NCBI RefSeq assembly: GCF_014229245.1
Contig: NZ_JAARZJ010000001.1
Location: 124,001-188,000 of the forward strand
DNA from: Listeria farberi
Lineage (GTDB): Bacteria; Bacillota; Bacilli; Lactobacillales; Listeriaceae
Direction: 5' to 3'
DNA: 64,000 nucleotides
A program made the translations under genes and the position numbers. The notes beneath the pieces were generated by a model. The model ran no database searches and was not told the DNA's origin. It was given only the letters and a program-made list of their open reading frames with translations. Positions 29,456 to 38,862 of the stretch are shown in pieces; position 1 is the first letter of the stretch, and each line of letters begins with the position of its first letter.

Positions 29456-31177
29456 TTATTCCACTCCTTCCATTTGGTGATTTGGTTTGCCGCTTGGAAC
29501 CATTGGAAGTACTAGTTCATCTTTTGCAACATGAACATCAATGACAATTGGACCAGGGTGCGCAAATGCTTTTCTTAAATCTTTTTCTAGTGTTTCCGGA
29601 TTCGTCAAGCGAACACCTTTGACACCGTAAGCTTCAGATAGTTTGACAAAATCTGGTTGACTCGTGAAAATCGAATGGGAATACCTTTCGCCGTGGAATT
29701 TTTCTTGCCACTGACGAACCATACCGAGCGAGCCATTATTGATAATCACTGTTTTTACATTAATTTGATAATCGTTTAAAATTGCCAGTTCTTGATTAGT
29801 CATTTGGAAACCACCATCGCCAACAATGGCAACTACTGTTTTATCTGGAAAAGCAAGTTGTGCCCCAACAGCTGCTGGGAAGCCAAAGCCCATTGTACCA
29901 AGACCGCCACTTGTAATAATTTGATGATCAAATTGGAACGGATAGAACTGTGCCGCCCACATTTGATGCTGCCCAACGTCTGTAGAAACAAGTGCTTCAC
30001 CTTGTGTAATTTCACCAATTAGTTCAATCACCCGCTGCGGTTTAATTTCTGCTTTTTTCGTTCTGTCAAAATTAAAAGGATGACGGTTTTTACGTGTCAT
30101 ATTTAACTTGTACCAATGGGATGTGTCTGGGTGAACCGGAAGTTCCATTTGCAGTAGTTGTGTGAGCGTTTCGTTAATATCAGCTACAATTGGAATTTGG
30201 GTTTCGATAATTTTGCCGATTTCAGCAGGATCAATGTCGATATGCGCAATGGTTGCTTTTGTGGCAAATTCTTTCGGCGCACTTGCAAGCCGGTCGTCAA
30301 ATCTAGAGCCAAAATTAATCAGTAAGTCACAATCTGTTAGCGCCATATTTGCTGCGTAAGAACCGTGCATTCCTCCCATGCCAAGGAACAAATCGTGGCT
30401 TTGCGGGAAACTTCCCAGACCGAGAAGTGTATTAACGATTGGGATTTGATAACGTTCAGCGAATTCAAGTAATTCAGCTGTAGCTCTCGCATGATTAACG
30501 CCAGCACCTGCAAGTATGAGTGGTTTGCTTGCGGCGGATAGAGATTGCATTAGTTTTTCGAGTTGAAGCGGGTTCGGTGAATAAGTCGGTTGATAACCTG
30601 GCAAATCAATGGTATCTGGTCGAATAGACTCTGTTTGGATAATCCCCATGTCTTTTGGAATATCAACGACAACAGGACCTTTACGTCCAGTACTTGCGAT
30701 ATGAAAAGCTTCGTTGACGATTTTTGGTAAGTCACGAACATCACGCACTTGGTAATTATATTTCGTAATGGGAATCGTTAGCCCAATCATATCAGCTTCT
30801 TGGAAAGCATCTTTACCAATACCTGGCGTATGAACTTGTCCGGTGAAAATTACTAACGGAATCGAATCACTCATCGCATCCGCAATACCAGTTAATACAT
30901 TTGTTGCTCCAGGTCCACTCGTTACAACCACCACACCAGGTTTCCCAGTAACTCGAGCGTAACCTTCCGCAGCATGAATCGCTCCTTGCTCGTGTCTTGT
31001 TAGAATATGTGGGATATCGCAGTCATAAAAAGCATCATAGAGAGGGAGAACCGCGCCACCCGGATAGCCAAAAATCATCTCGACTTGTTGTTTTTTTAAG
31101 GAGTCAATTAAAAGTTCCGCTCCACTTTTATTTTGCTTTTTTGTGGCTTTTTCATTTGTCTTTGTCGTATCAATCAC
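29456..31177 (-). CDS. ilvB: Acetohydroxyacid synthase large subunit
   Basis: 573 residues from GTG 31177 (eight bases after GGGG; a GTG at 31186 abuts that SD). ThDP- and FAD-dependent enzyme making acetolactate for valine/leucine or acetohydroxybutyrate for isoleucine. Motifs: [16 protein letters not shown], catalytic Glu in [27 protein letters not shown], and the ThDP motif from [12 protein letters not shown] to [12 protein letters not shown]. It is distinct from the catabolic AlsS elsewhere in the window. Confidence 0.96.
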   Translation of the reverse strand: MIDTTKTNEKATKKQNKSGAELLIDSLKKQQVEMIFGYPGGAVLPLYDAFYDCDIPHILTRHEQGAIHAAEGYARVTGKPGVVVVTSGPGATNVLTGIADAMSDSIPLVIFTGQVHTPGIGKDAFQEADMIGLTIPITKYNYQVRDVRDLPKIVNEAFHIASTGRKGPVVVDIPKDMGIIQTESIRPDTIDLPGYQPTYSPNPLQLEKLMQSLSAASKPLILAGAGVNHARATAELLEFAERYQIPIVNTLLGLGSFPQSHDLFLGMGGMHGSYAANMALTDCDLLINFGSRFDDRLASAPKEFATKATIAHIDIDPAEIGKIIETQIPIVADINETLTQLLQMELPVHPDTSHWYKLNMTRKNRHPFNFDRTKKAEIKPQRVIELIGEITQGEALVSTDVGQHQMWAAQFYPFQFDHQIITSGGLGTMGFGFPAAVGAQLAFPDKTVVAIVGDGGFQMTNQELAILNDYQINVKTVIINNGSLGMVRQWQEKFHGERYSHSIFTSQPDFVKLSEAYGVKGVRLTNPETLEKDLRKAFAHPGPIVIDVHVAKDELVLPMVPSGKPNHQMEGVE

Positions 31178-31194
31178 GCTTATCACCCCTTTTT

Positions 31195-32889
31195 TTAGTC
31201 GATTAAATCTTCTGGAATTTGCAAAATACCGCCAGTATGGGCACTAGTTACGAGAGCAGTGTATCTTGCAAGATAACCAGTTTTTACTTTCGCTTTAAAT
31301 TTTGGTAATTCTTTTCTTCGTTCTTCTAAAACTTCATCAGAAACATCTACATTTAATGTCCGGTTTGGTAAATCAATCGTGATAATATCCCCGTCATGAA
31401 CAAGTGCAATCGGTCCACCAGCAGCAGCTTCAGGAGAAATGTGACCAACAGCAATTCCGCGTGTTGCTCCAGAGAAACGGCCATCTGTAATGAGTGCCAC
31501 ATCTTTTCCTAGACCGCGACCAACGATACTAGAAGTTGGAGCTAGCATTTCTGGCATTCCTGGTCCGCCTTTTGGTCCTTCATAGCGAATAACTACTACA
31601 TGACCTTCGCGAACCGTATGATTATCAATTGCCTCAACTGCCTCATCATGAGAGCTAAAGCAAATCGCTTCTCCTTTAAAAACTTGTACAGAAGGGTCTA
31701 CACCGCCAACTTTGATAGTCGCTCCTTTGGGTGCGATATTTCCAAACAACATCGAAAGTCCACCAACTGGGCTATATGGATTTTCTTTTGGATGGATAAC
31801 GTCTGTATTATTAATTTTTGCATCCGCAACATTTTCTCTAATTGTTTTTCCAGTAACCGTTATTCGATCTGGATGGATAGCGCCGCCAAGATCAACAAGT
31901 TCTTTTATAATGGCAGAAACACCACCAGCTTCATGTACATCATGCATAGAGTAAGAAGAAGAGGGCGCGATTTTGGAAAGGTAAGGGACACGTTTAGCGA
32001 TGTCGTTGATACGTTCCAAATCGTAGTCTTCAATACCAGCTTCATTTGCAAGAGCAAGAGTATGTAAAACGGTATTTGTCGAGCCACCCATTGCCATGTC
32101 TAGAGCAAATGCATCATCTATAGCATCCTTCGTAATAATGTCTCGAGGACGAATATCTTTTTTCACTAAATCCATTAAATGAAATGCTGACTCTCTAATA
32201 AGGTCGCGTCGTGCATCGGATACAGCAAGAGTTGTACCATTTCCTGGGACAGCCATGCCTAGGATTTCCATTAAGCAGTTCATTGAGTTTGCTGTGAACA
32301 TACCTGCACAAGATCCGCAAGTTGGGCATGCGTTTGCTTCCATATCAAGGAAATCTTCTTGAGAAATGCTACCTTCTTTAAAAGCACCAACAGCCTCAAA
32401 AACGGAAGAAAGAGTGAGGGCTTTGCCGTGAGCAGATAGCCCAGCTTTCATTGGGCCTCCTGAACAGAAGATAGCAGGCACGTTTGTACGAACCGAAGCT
32501 AGAAGCATACCTGGCGTGATTTTGTCACAATTAGGAATGTAGAAAACGCCGTCAAACCAGTGCGCATTGATTACCGTTTCCGCTGCATCCGCGATAACTT
32601 CACGAGAGGGAAGAGAGTATCTCATACCAATGTGCCCCATAGCAATTCCGTCATCTACACCAATCGTATTAAATTCAAATGGAATCCCGCCAGCCTCTCT
32701 GATTGCTTCTTTAGCCACATCGGCAAGTTCCCGTAAATGAACATGACCTGGCACAATATCAATATAAGAGTTACAAATAGCGATAAATGGTTTATCCATA
32801 TCACCTGGACTTTTAATTTGACCTGTAGCATGAAGCAAACTTCTTGCTGGTGCTTGTTCTACACCTTTTTTTATTTTGTCACTACGCAT
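31195..32889 (-). CDS. ilvD: Dihydroxy-acid dehydratase
   Basis: 564 residues, SD ATGGGG. Fe-S enzyme forming 2-oxoisovalerate and 2-oxo-3-methylvalerate. Cluster cysteines lie in [11 protein letters not shown] (near 120) and [19 protein letters not shown] (near 190). The C-terminal IlvD_Edd signature is [24 protein letters not shown]. First structural gene of the ilv-leu operon, behind a leader with an attenuator. Confidence 0.96.
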   Translation of the reverse strand: MRSDKIKKGVEQAPARSLLHATGQIKSPGDMDKPFIAICNSYIDIVPGHVHLRELADVAKEAIREAGGIPFEFNTIGVDDGIAMGHIGMRYSLPSREVIADAAETVINAHWFDGVFYIPNCDKITPGMLLASVRTNVPAIFCSGGPMKAGLSAHGKALTLSSVFEAVGAFKEGSISQEDFLDMEANACPTCGSCAGMFTANSMNCLMEILGMAVPGNGTTLAVSDARRDLIRESAFHLMDLVKKDIRPRDIITKDAIDDAFALDMAMGGSTNTVLHTLALANEAGIEDYDLERINDIAKRVPYLSKIAPSSSYSMHDVHEAGGVSAIIKELVDLGGAIHPDRITVTGKTIRENVADAKINNTDVIHPKENPYSPVGGLSMLFGNIAPKGATIKVGGVDPSVQVFKGEAICFSSHDEAVEAIDNHTVREGHVVVIRYEGPKGGPGMPEMLAPTSSIVGRGLGKDVALITDGRFSGATRGIAVGHISPEAAAGGPIALVHDGDIITIDLPNRTLNVDVSDEVLEERRKELPKFKAKVKTGYLARYTALVTSAHTGGILQIPEDLID

Positions 32890-33032
32890 ATGACGTTACC
32901 CCATTTCTAATTAAGAATTATTTGCCGACACTGAATTTTTAGAATTCACTAAATAGCGTGGCATTAATATATATGTTTAAGTATCTGCTTGCTTGATAAT
33001 GGCTTTTCGATGCTTGAAAACTCGAAATCTAG

Positions 33033-33090
33033 CTAAAGAAAAAGCACCCCAATGATGAAAACAATGGGATGCTTTGCTAGAATCCCATTT
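33033..33090 (-). promoter_or_regulatory. Attenuator (terminator/antiterminator) of the ilv-leu operon
   Basis: Minus strand. Terminator: AAAGCATCCCATTG pairs with CATTGGGGTGCTTT (33075-33041, one mismatch) followed by TTTTTCTTT. Antiterminator: AATGGGAT (33089-33082) pairs perfectly with ATCCCATT (33070-33063), using the 5' arm of the terminator. GCTTTG just after the leader stop can pair with CAAAGC next to the terminator, giving a third competing helix. This is the layout of ribosome-mediated attenuation; the corresponding L. monocytogenes element is known as Rli60 (from memory). Confidence 0.82.
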
Positions 33091-33142
33091 AACGTAAACA
33101 GGACTCAAACTACTGTAAAATTCTACAGTGCTCAAAGCCCTT

Positions 33143-33184
33143 CTAGAGTAATAAAATTGTAATGACTGATTTAGTCGTTTTCAT
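33143..33184 (-). CDS. ilv-leu leader peptide
   Basis: 13-codon reading frame MKTTKSVITILLL then TAG. The SD GGAG sits ten bases before ATG. Seven of the last eight codons are Val, Ile, Ile, Leu, Leu, Leu plus Thr (the isoleucine precursor), the products and precursor of the pathway. Ribosome stalling here when charged Ile, Val or Leu tRNA is scarce would favour the antiterminator downstream. Confidence 0.8.
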   Translation of the reverse strand: MKTTKSVITILLL

Positions 33185-33278
33185 AAGTCATTAACTCCTT
33201 CGTTAAATGGTTTTATTTTTTCGATTAGTCGCACATTTTTGAAAAAAATTAATATCAAGAAATGTTATGTTAGTATTT

Positions 33279-33307
33279 AATATATATGGTTGTAATGCGA
33301 TTGTCAA
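33279..33307 (-). promoter_or_regulatory. Promoter of the ilv-leu operon
   Basis: Minus strand -35 TTGACA (33307-33302), 17-bp spacer, -10 TATATT (33284-33279). It places the transcript start near 33272, giving a leader of about 240 nt to the end of the attenuator. Confidence 0.8.
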
Positions 33308-33342
33308 TTGTTATTTCAAAAGTTTTCCATCAGTTTGCACAA

Positions 33343-33371
33343 TTCAAGCAACTTACACTTTTAGCTATAAT
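33343..33371 (+). promoter_or_regulatory. Possible divergent promoter towards the acetyltransferase
   Basis: TTCAAG (33343-33348), 17-bp spacer, TATAAT (33366-33371) on the plus strand. It would leave a 5' leader of about 200 bases before GTG 33578; nothing else recognisable lies in 33372-33577. Confidence 0.35.
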
Positions 33372-33577
33372 TAGTACCAGGTCTTATATTTGAAGTATAA
33401 CTTAAATGGAAGCGCATTCAAAAATGAAAGGTCAAGTATATAGTCAGAATAGTTTTATTTTTATAGTTTTACTTTATTTAATTAATCAGTCAGAAAAAAA
33501 CAACACTTTAGTTGCGTTTTTATGTCTAATTCTGCTAAATTGAAAGTAACAAATTAGAGGAAAGTCAGGTTTTTGTT

Positions 33578-34105
33578 GTGAACAATATAGAAACGAATCG
33601 ATTAATTTTGATTAATTACACACTGGAGATGATTCAAGCAACGATAAATGGAACAGAGGCTTTAGAAAAAGCGAGTGGCTATCAAGTATCGCCTGACTGG
33701 CCCGGAATTGATTTCTTTTTTTATTTACCTTACGTGCTAGAAAATGTAAAAAAAGATAAAAGAATGATTAAGTGGACACGTTTAGTCGTTTTAAAAAAGG
33801 AAAACAAGATTATTGGTGAAATTGGTGGTCAAGGAAATCCTAATGAAACTGGTGAAATAGAGATTGGTTACAGCATCGCTCCAGATTATCAAAATAAAGG
33901 ATATATGTCAGAAGCGCTTATAGGGATGATTGCTTGGCTGGAAGAACAGCATGAAATAAAGCGTATATTTGCTAGATGCTATGAACAAAATGAAGCATCA
34001 ATTCAAGTGCTTAAACATAACCATTTCGTACATATAGTAGAAAAAGATACAGAAGAAAGACAAGGAAGAGTGATGATGTGGGAATATCCAATAAAACAAA
34101 CTTGA
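33578..34105 (+). CDS. GNAT-family N-acetyltransferase (RimJ/RimL-like)
   Basis: 175 residues from GTG 33578. Acetyl-CoA-dependent acetyltransferase fold: TNRLILINYTLEMIQA at the N-terminus is typical of the RimJ/RimL subgroup, and EIGYSIAPDYQNKGYMSEAL (about 103-122) is motif A with the pyrophosphate loop. The SD is weak. The substrate cannot be told. Its end overlaps the next gene by 28 bases. Confidence 0.82.
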   Translation: MNNIETNRLILINYTLEMIQATINGTEALEKASGYQVSPDWPGIDFFFYLPYVLENVKKDKRMIKWTRLVVLKKENKIIGEIGGQGNPNETGEIEIGYSIAPDYQNKGYMSEALIGMIAWLEEQHEIKRIFARCYEQNEASIQVLKHNHFVHIVEKDTEERQGRVMMWEYPIKQT

Positions 34106-34563
34106 TTATTATCGCCTCTGGAAAACCAAAAATATGGGATAAGCTACCGGATATTGGTCCAGTCAAAGCAAGTGAAGCATATACAGGAACGTTCCATCTT
34201 TTAAGTAAAGCATATGCGGAACAATTTGCAAATGAATATTTAATTTTGTCCCCAAAATATGGTTTTTTACAACCAGATGATATTATTATAAAAACATATG
34301 ATGTTCGTTTCACCATGAAAGGGACCGGTGCAGATACGATTCAGCTCGAGGAATTAAAGGAGCAGTGGCAGAAACTACAAATAAACCCTACCGAACCAAT
34401 TCCGATGATAGGCGGCAACAAGTTCAGAGGGTTATTAACAAGCATTACGGAAGGTAAACAAGTATTTAATTTCCCACTTGAGGGAGCATCAGGAATCGGT
34501 GTCATGCAGCAAAAGCTAAAGCAAGCAGTCGAAACGGGGACTTCATTAAATCGTACTGAGTAA
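34078..34563 (+). CDS. Hypothetical protein, DUF6884-like
   Basis: 161 residues from GTG 34078, which overlaps the acetyltransferase by 28 bases; TTG 34102, in a TTGA overlap with the upstream stop, is an alternative start. The segments IIIASGKPKIWDK, VKASEAYTGTFHLLSKAYAEQF and YLILSPKYGFLQPDD match the pattern of DUF6884/YaaA-like proteins (a small-molecule or nucleotide-related fold of unsettled function). Its 3' end overlaps, antisense, the end of a small membrane-protein gene. No function is assigned. Confidence 0.75.
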   Translation: MGISNKTNLIIIASGKPKIWDKLPDIGPVKASEAYTGTFHLLSKAYAEQFANEYLILSPKYGFLQPDDIIIKTYDVRFTMKGTGADTIQLEELKEQWQKLQINPTEPIPMIGGNKFRGLLTSITEGKQVFNFPLEGASGIGVMQQKLKQAVETGTSLNRTE

Positions 34564-34683
34564 AAGAAGTGCAGCTGTGATGAGTAAAAACATAACGCCC
34601 ATATTCACATTTTTACGAATGAAGAAATAAATCGTTTGTAGCGCCATCAAAATAGCGAGTGACAGAGTGATGATGTGTAACAT
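34546..34683 (-). CDS. Small membrane protein (45 residues)
   Basis: MLHIITLSLAILMALQTIYF opens a 45-residue protein with two hydrophobic helices (about 3-21 and 28-44) separated by a short basic turn (RKN). A strong SD (TAGGAGG) lies seven bases before ATG 34683, which is better support than the longer in-frame extension upstream. Convergent overlap of 18 bases with the preceding plus-strand gene. Function unknown; it may be a small membrane regulator or stress protein. Confidence 0.65.
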   Translation of the reverse strand: MLHIITLSLAILMALQTIYFFIRKNVNMGVMFLLITAALLLLSTI

Positions 34684-34714
34684 AAATCGACCTCCTAAAT
34701 AGTAAGCGGAAAAC

Positions 34715-35146
34715 TTAATTAAACAGTTTACGAACCTTCTCAAGTAACGAGGCAGGTTCTTCTTTTTGCTCTACTTGTGCCTCTTTATATAAATGAATGT
34801 CTTCCTTGTTTACCGCTTTTTGACAGGCGAGGACAAGGTAAACATCTGTTTCTCCTTCTAAACGAGTAACAATCGAAAATTCATGTTTACATTTTTCTGC
34901 TAGTTTAATATAAGGGCGTAAAGAATTATAATGGAGTAATCCGTTTAAGAGAAGCTTGGAGTCACTGTTTTCTAGTATTACTTTTTCTAGTTCTGGAAGA
35001 TACTCTTGGGTCAAAACTTCTTCTTTTGTGAGTGCGACTAAAACGCGTTCGCGATAAGTTCCTAAATATTTTTTCTTCTCAGCGGGATTAATCTCTTTTG
35101 CCCCATACATGCCTTTTTCTAAGTAGTCATCAATATTTTCAGCCAT
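34715..35146 (-). CDS. yueI: YueI-family protein (DUF1694)
   Basis: 143 residues, SD AAGGAG. The conserved opening (MAENIDDYLEKGMYGAKEINPAEKKKYLGTYRERV) and the central HYNSLRPYIKLAEKC fit the YueI/DUF1694 family, small cytoplasmic Firmicute proteins. The last roughly 20 residues are charged (EEPASLLEKVRKLFN). The family's biochemical role is not known. It shares orientation with the small membrane protein 31 bp downstream and could be co-transcribed. Confidence 0.85.
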   Translation of the reverse strand: MAENIDDYLEKGMYGAKEINPAEKKKYLGTYRERVLVALTKEEVLTQEYLPELEKVILENSDSKLLLNGLLHYNSLRPYIKLAEKCKHEFSIVTRLEGETDVYLVLACQKAVNKEDIHLYKEAQVEQKEEPASLLEKVRKLFN

Positions 35147-35220
35147 TATATGAGCTCCTTTAACTAGTTAGTTTTCCTCTCTATTCTAACATGCATAGGG
35201 GTTTTTGCAAGTAAACAAAG

Positions 35221-35262
35221 AAAACCAGAAATAGGCTAGAGTAGCCATATTTCTGGTTTTTG
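35221..35262 (-). terminator. Terminator after zwf
   Basis: AAAACCAGAAATA pairs with TATTTCTGGTTTT, with an inner GGCT/AGCC helix. T runs exist on both strands, but only zwf reads into it. Confidence 0.9.
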
Positions 35263-35263
35263 A

Positions 35264-36739
35264 TTAATCGATTGGGAACCACTGGAACCCGTCGCGTTGA
35301 ATAAGGTCATCTGCTTCTTTTGGACCCATTGAACCGGATTTGTAGTTCGGGAAATGATCTTTCGTATTTGTCCAAACGTCTGCTACATGGTCAATAAAGT
35401 TCCATGATAGCGATACTTCATCCCAGTGAGAGAAGTAAGTCGCGTCACCACGCAAGCAGTCCAGAATTAATTTTTCGTATGCTTCAGGTGTATTCATGCC
35501 ATCTGGAGAAGAATGAATGTAATTTAAGTTAACTGGCATTGTTACCATACCTTGACCAGGTTCTTTTACATTCAAATGCAGTGTAATACCTTCATCTGGT
35601 TGGATATGAATAACAAGCACATTACCACCAAGCGATTGTTGTTGGCCAAATAAGTTTAGCGGGACATCTTTAAATTGAATCGCAATTTGCGTTGTTTTCT
35701 TTGCAAGACGTTTACCGGTACGAATGTAAAATGGTACGCCAGCCCAGCGGAAATTATCGATTTCAAGTTTGGCTGCAACAAATGTTTCCGTATTGGAATG
35801 GGGATCCACATTATCTTCTTGACGGTAGCCTTTTAGTTCTTTGCCGCCTACTTCACCAGGACCGTACTGACCACGAATAAAGTTTTGATGCACTTCTTTA
35901 CCTTCAAAAACGCGTAACGAACGAAGCGCGCGAACTTTTTCATGACGAATCTCGCGTGTCGTTAAATTAATTGGAGGTTCCATCGCAAGTAAGGATACTA
36001 TTTGTAAGATATGGTTTTGAACCATGTCTCGAAGTGCTCCGCTTTCATCATAATAACGTCCACGGTCCTCAACGCCAAGTACTTCTGTTAAAGTGACTTG
36101 GATATTATCAATATAACGATTATTCCAAAGCGATTCAATAATTGAATTGGCAAAACGAATAACCGAAATATTTTGGATCATTTCTTTGCCTAAATAATGG
36201 TCGATACGATAAATTTCATCTTCTTTAAATGCTTGTCGAAGCGAATTATTAAGTTCTTCCGCGCTAGCTAAATCATGCCCAAATGGTTTTTCAATAATTA
36301 AACGATGAAAACCATCTGTGTCTACAAAGCCTTCTGATTTAATGCGACTTGCAATTGTTCCAAAGAAATTCGGAGCCATTGCAAGATAGAACAGGCGATT
36401 ACCACCCAATTCATATTTAGCATCTAGTTCATCAGATAAATCTTTTAATGTTACATAAGATTCTTTATTTGTCACATCATGAGATTGATAGTAGAAGTGA
36501 GAAGCAAATGCATCCGCGTCTTTTTCAGAACCGTCAATGTCTTTGATAGACTCTTTTACTTTATCACGGAAGAAATCATTACTCCATTCACGACGAGCCG
36601 TTCCAATTACAGCAAAATTGTCGCCAAGAGACCCCTTACTGTATAAATGATATAGCGAAGGGTAAAGTTTGCGATTTGCCAAATCTCCCGTACCGCCAAA
36701 AATAGTAATCAGTGCTTTTTGTTCTAACTCATCTGTCAT
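35264..36739 (-). CDS. zwf: Glucose-6-phosphate 1-dehydrogenase
   Basis: 491 residues. NADP-dependent first step of the oxidative pentose phosphate pathway. Nucleotide-binding motif IFGGTGDLANRKLYPSLY (13-30), the catalytic signature RIDHYLGKEMIQN (about 178-190) and EKPFGHD (about 149-155) are present. The C-terminal domain continues with normal length. Monocistronic, with its own promoter and terminator. Confidence 0.96.
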   Translation of the reverse strand: MTDELEQKALITIFGGTGDLANRKLYPSLYHLYSKGSLGDNFAVIGTARREWSNDFFRDKVKESIKDIDGSEKDADAFASHFYYQSHDVTNKESYVTLKDLSDELDAKYELGGNRLFYLAMAPNFFGTIASRIKSEGFVDTDGFHRLIIEKPFGHDLASAEELNNSLRQAFKEDEIYRIDHYLGKEMIQNISVIRFANSIIESLWNNRYIDNIQVTLTEVLGVEDRGRYYDESGALRDMVQNHILQIVSLLAMEPPINLTTREIRHEKVRALRSLRVFEGKEVHQNFIRGQYGPGEVGGKELKGYRQEDNVDPHSNTETFVAAKLEIDNFRWAGVPFYIRTGKRLAKKTTQIAIQFKDVPLNLFGQQQSLGGNVLVIHIQPDEGITLHLNVKEPGQGMVTMPVNLNYIHSSPDGMNTPEAYEKLILDCLRGDATYFSHWDEVSLSWNFIDHVADVWTNTKDHFPNYKSGSMGPKEADDLIQRDGFQWFPID

Positions 36740-36872
36740 ACGTCATTTACCCTCTTTCTTATTCTCTTAATGGCAAAAATTAACTGCTAAAAAAAGTTTC
36801 TTAGCTTGAAAAGAACCCCACAAAAAAAGGCCTTATTAAATGAGCTATTAATTTTCCTCATTAGTCCATACT

Positions 36873-36901
36873 ATTTTATCCATAAAGAAGCATTTGTGCA
36901 A
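36873..36901 (-). promoter_or_regulatory. Promoter of zwf
   Basis: Minus strand -35 TTGCAC (36901-36896), 17-bp spacer, -10 TAAAAT (36878-36873); about 125 bases of leader before the ATG. Confidence 0.6.
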
Positions 36902-37037
36902 CTGTTTGGTTCGAATATTTTTTTAATTTGACAGTTATTTCTGAATTATAAGGGTTTTTAATGTAAAAATGTTTATTTCCTGTTCGTTTAAGAATATGAT
37001 AAAATAAGACACGAACTGGGAAGGGAATGGAACAAAA

Positions 37038-37958
37038 ATGGAACTTGTTTTTTTAGGAACTGGAGCAGGCATACCGTCACGAGGCCGTAATGTCACATCC
37101 ATCGCACTTTCAATGTTAAATGAACGAAATACAATTTGGCTTTTTGACTGCGGGGAAGCAACTCAACACCAAATCATGCGAAGCCAAATTAAACTAAGTA
37201 AGCTAGAAAAAATCTTTATTACTCATTTGCATGGCGATCATATTTTTGGCTTACCGGGCTTATTAAGTAGTCGTTCTTTTCAAGGTGGCGAGTCAGATTT
37301 AACCATCTATGGGCCAACTGGAATTGCCGAATATGTGGAAACTTCTTTAAGAATAAGCGGGACTAGGCTAACATATAAAATCATTTTTAATGAAATTGAA
37401 CCAGGTTTAATTTTTGAAGACAAGATGTTCTCTATTACAGTCGATGAATTAGATCACGGATTACGTAGTTTTGGTTACCGTATCACCGAGAAGGATAAAC
37501 AGGGTGCGCTCAATGCGGATAAATTAATAGATGATGGCGTCGAACCAGGCCCTATTTTTCAAAAACTGAAAAATGGAGAATCAGTCACATTAACTGACGG
37601 ACGTGTAATTGATGGAAAAGACTACATTGATGAGCCGCAAAAGGGGAAAATCATTAGTATTTTCGGGGATACTAAAGCAACAGCAAGTGAACTTGGATTA
37701 GCGCTAAATGCTGATGTTCTAGTACACGAAGCCACGTTTGAAGGTGGTAAAGAAAAGTTAGCAGGAGAATATATGCATTCAACCACCATACAGGCAGCGA
37801 CTCTTGCAAAAAAAGCCAACGTCAAAAAATTAATTTTAACCCACATCAGCTCGAGATATGATCGCGAAGCAAGCAGAGAATTATTAATGGAAGCACAATC
37901 TGTTTTTGAAAATACTGAAATAGCGTATGACTTAGCTGTTTTCCCAATTGGAGAGTGA
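37038..37958 (+). CDS. rnz: Ribonuclease Z
   Basis: 306 residues. Metallo-beta-lactamase fold endonuclease that matures tRNA 3' ends. The zinc motif HLHGDH starts at His63 and is followed by IFGLPGLLSSRSFQGG, the RNase Z form. Further ligands lie in IFGDTKAT and LTHISSRY. Same neighbourhood as Bacillus yqjK next to zwf and yqjQ. Confidence 0.95.
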   Translation: MELVFLGTGAGIPSRGRNVTSIALSMLNERNTIWLFDCGEATQHQIMRSQIKLSKLEKIFITHLHGDHIFGLPGLLSSRSFQGGESDLTIYGPTGIAEYVETSLRISGTRLTYKIIFNEIEPGLIFEDKMFSITVDELDHGLRSFGYRITEKDKQGALNADKLIDDGVEPGPIFQKLKNGESVTLTDGRVIDGKDYIDEPQKGKIISIFGDTKATASELGLALNADVLVHEATFEGGKEKLAGEYMHSTTIQAATLAKKANVKKLILTHISSRYDREASRELLMEAQSVFENTEIAYDLAVFPIGE

Positions 37959-37962
37959 TAAA

Positions 37963-38754
37963 ATGAACCCTTTTTTGAAAAATAAAACAGTATTAATCAC
38001 TGGAGCTTCTAACGGCCTTGGTGCGGAAATTACCAGACAAGTGGCCGCATCAGGTGCGAATGTTATTATCACTGCAAGAAGTACAGAAAAACTAATTGCG
38101 TTACAGAAAGAAATAAGTAGTAATTTTTCAGTAGAAGCTGTTTATTTTACACTAGATATGACAGACTTTGAGCAAGTAAAACAAGTAAGTACTGAAATAA
38201 ATGCAGCTTATCAAATCGATGTATTAGTCAACTGTGCAGGTTTTGGTTTGTTTGAAAACGTGGTTGATATTCCATTTGAAACTATTGAAAAAATGTTCGA
38301 TACGAATGTCCTTGGTTTAATTCAATTAACGCAACTTATTTTACCGCAAATGCAAGCACGTAAGTCTGGTCACATTATTAACATCGCTTCTCAAGCTGCC
38401 AAAATTGCCACACCAAAATCAACTGTTTACTCAGCAACAAAATATGCAGTACTAGGTTTCTCTAATGCGCTTCGTTTAGAACTAAGCCCTGATAAAATCA
38501 AAGTTACAACGATAAATCCTGGACCTATTGCAACGAATTTTTTCGATGTAGCAGATAAATCAGGTAACTATTTAGAGACAGTTGGAAAATTAGTTTTACA
38601 ACCAGAAAAAGTAGCACGAAAAACCGTACAAATTATGGGGACTAAACGACGCGAAATCAATTTACCTTTTGTAATGAATATTGCGACTCGTCTTTATCAA
38701 ATAATGCCACAAGTTATCGAATTTTTCGGCAAAGGGGCATTTTTAAAGAAATAA
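37963..38754 (+). CDS. Short-chain dehydrogenase/reductase, YqjQ-like
   Basis: 263 residues from ATG 37963, seven bases after GGAGAGTG. Classical SDR: TGASNGLGAEITRQ (NAD(P)-binding), NCAGFG, catalytic Ser/Tyr/Lys with YSATKYAVLG, and PGPIATNFF. The C-terminal hydrophobic tail suggests membrane association. Four bases after rnz, so co-transcribed. Substrate unknown. Confidence 0.92.
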   Translation: MNPFLKNKTVLITGASNGLGAEITRQVAASGANVIITARSTEKLIALQKEISSNFSVEAVYFTLDMTDFEQVKQVSTEINAAYQIDVLVNCAGFGLFENVVDIPFETIEKMFDTNVLGLIQLTQLILPQMQARKSGHIINIASQAAKIATPKSTVYSATKYAVLGFSNALRLELSPDKIKVTTINPGPIATNFFDVADKSGNYLETVGKLVLQPEKVARKTVQIMGTKRREINLPFVMNIATRLYQIMPQVIEFFGKGAFLKK

Positions 38755-38764
38755 AACGAAAGAA

Positions 38765-38795
38765 AATACCTTATGAAAATAGGGTGTTTTTTTCT
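38765..38795 (+). terminator. Terminator after the SDR gene
   Basis: ACCTTAT pairs with ATAGGGT (one G-U) around a short loop, followed by seven T. Confidence 0.65.
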
Positions 38796-38842
38796 TGTAA
38801 TTAATGAGGTTAACCTTTATAATTGAATAAGAACGCTTGTTC
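38795..38842 (+). promoter_or_regulatory. dinB promoter with LexA box
   Basis: -35 TTGTAA (38795-38800), 17-bp spacer, -10 TATAAT (38818-38823). GAACGCTTGTTC (38831-38842) is a perfect GAAC-N4-GTTC LexA core at the expected transcription start, with AT-rich flanks as in known Listeria SOS boxes. Confidence 0.82.
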
Positions 38843-38862
38843 GTTTTAAGGGAGATGCAGTT

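Noticed and set aside
33050-33200. T-box riboswitch upstream of ilvD
   Set aside because: No GGGTGGNACCGCG-type sequence, and the leader peptide with competing hairpins explains the region better.
33241-33345. CodY boxes around the ilv promoter
   Set aside because: Best matches to AATTTTCWGAAAATT that I can find have five or more mismatches; control by CodY may exist but is not shown by the sequence.
36928-36952. TTGACA upstream of rnz as a promoter
   Set aside because: The nearest -10-like sequence (TATAAG) lies 13 bp away, too short for a sigma-A promoter.
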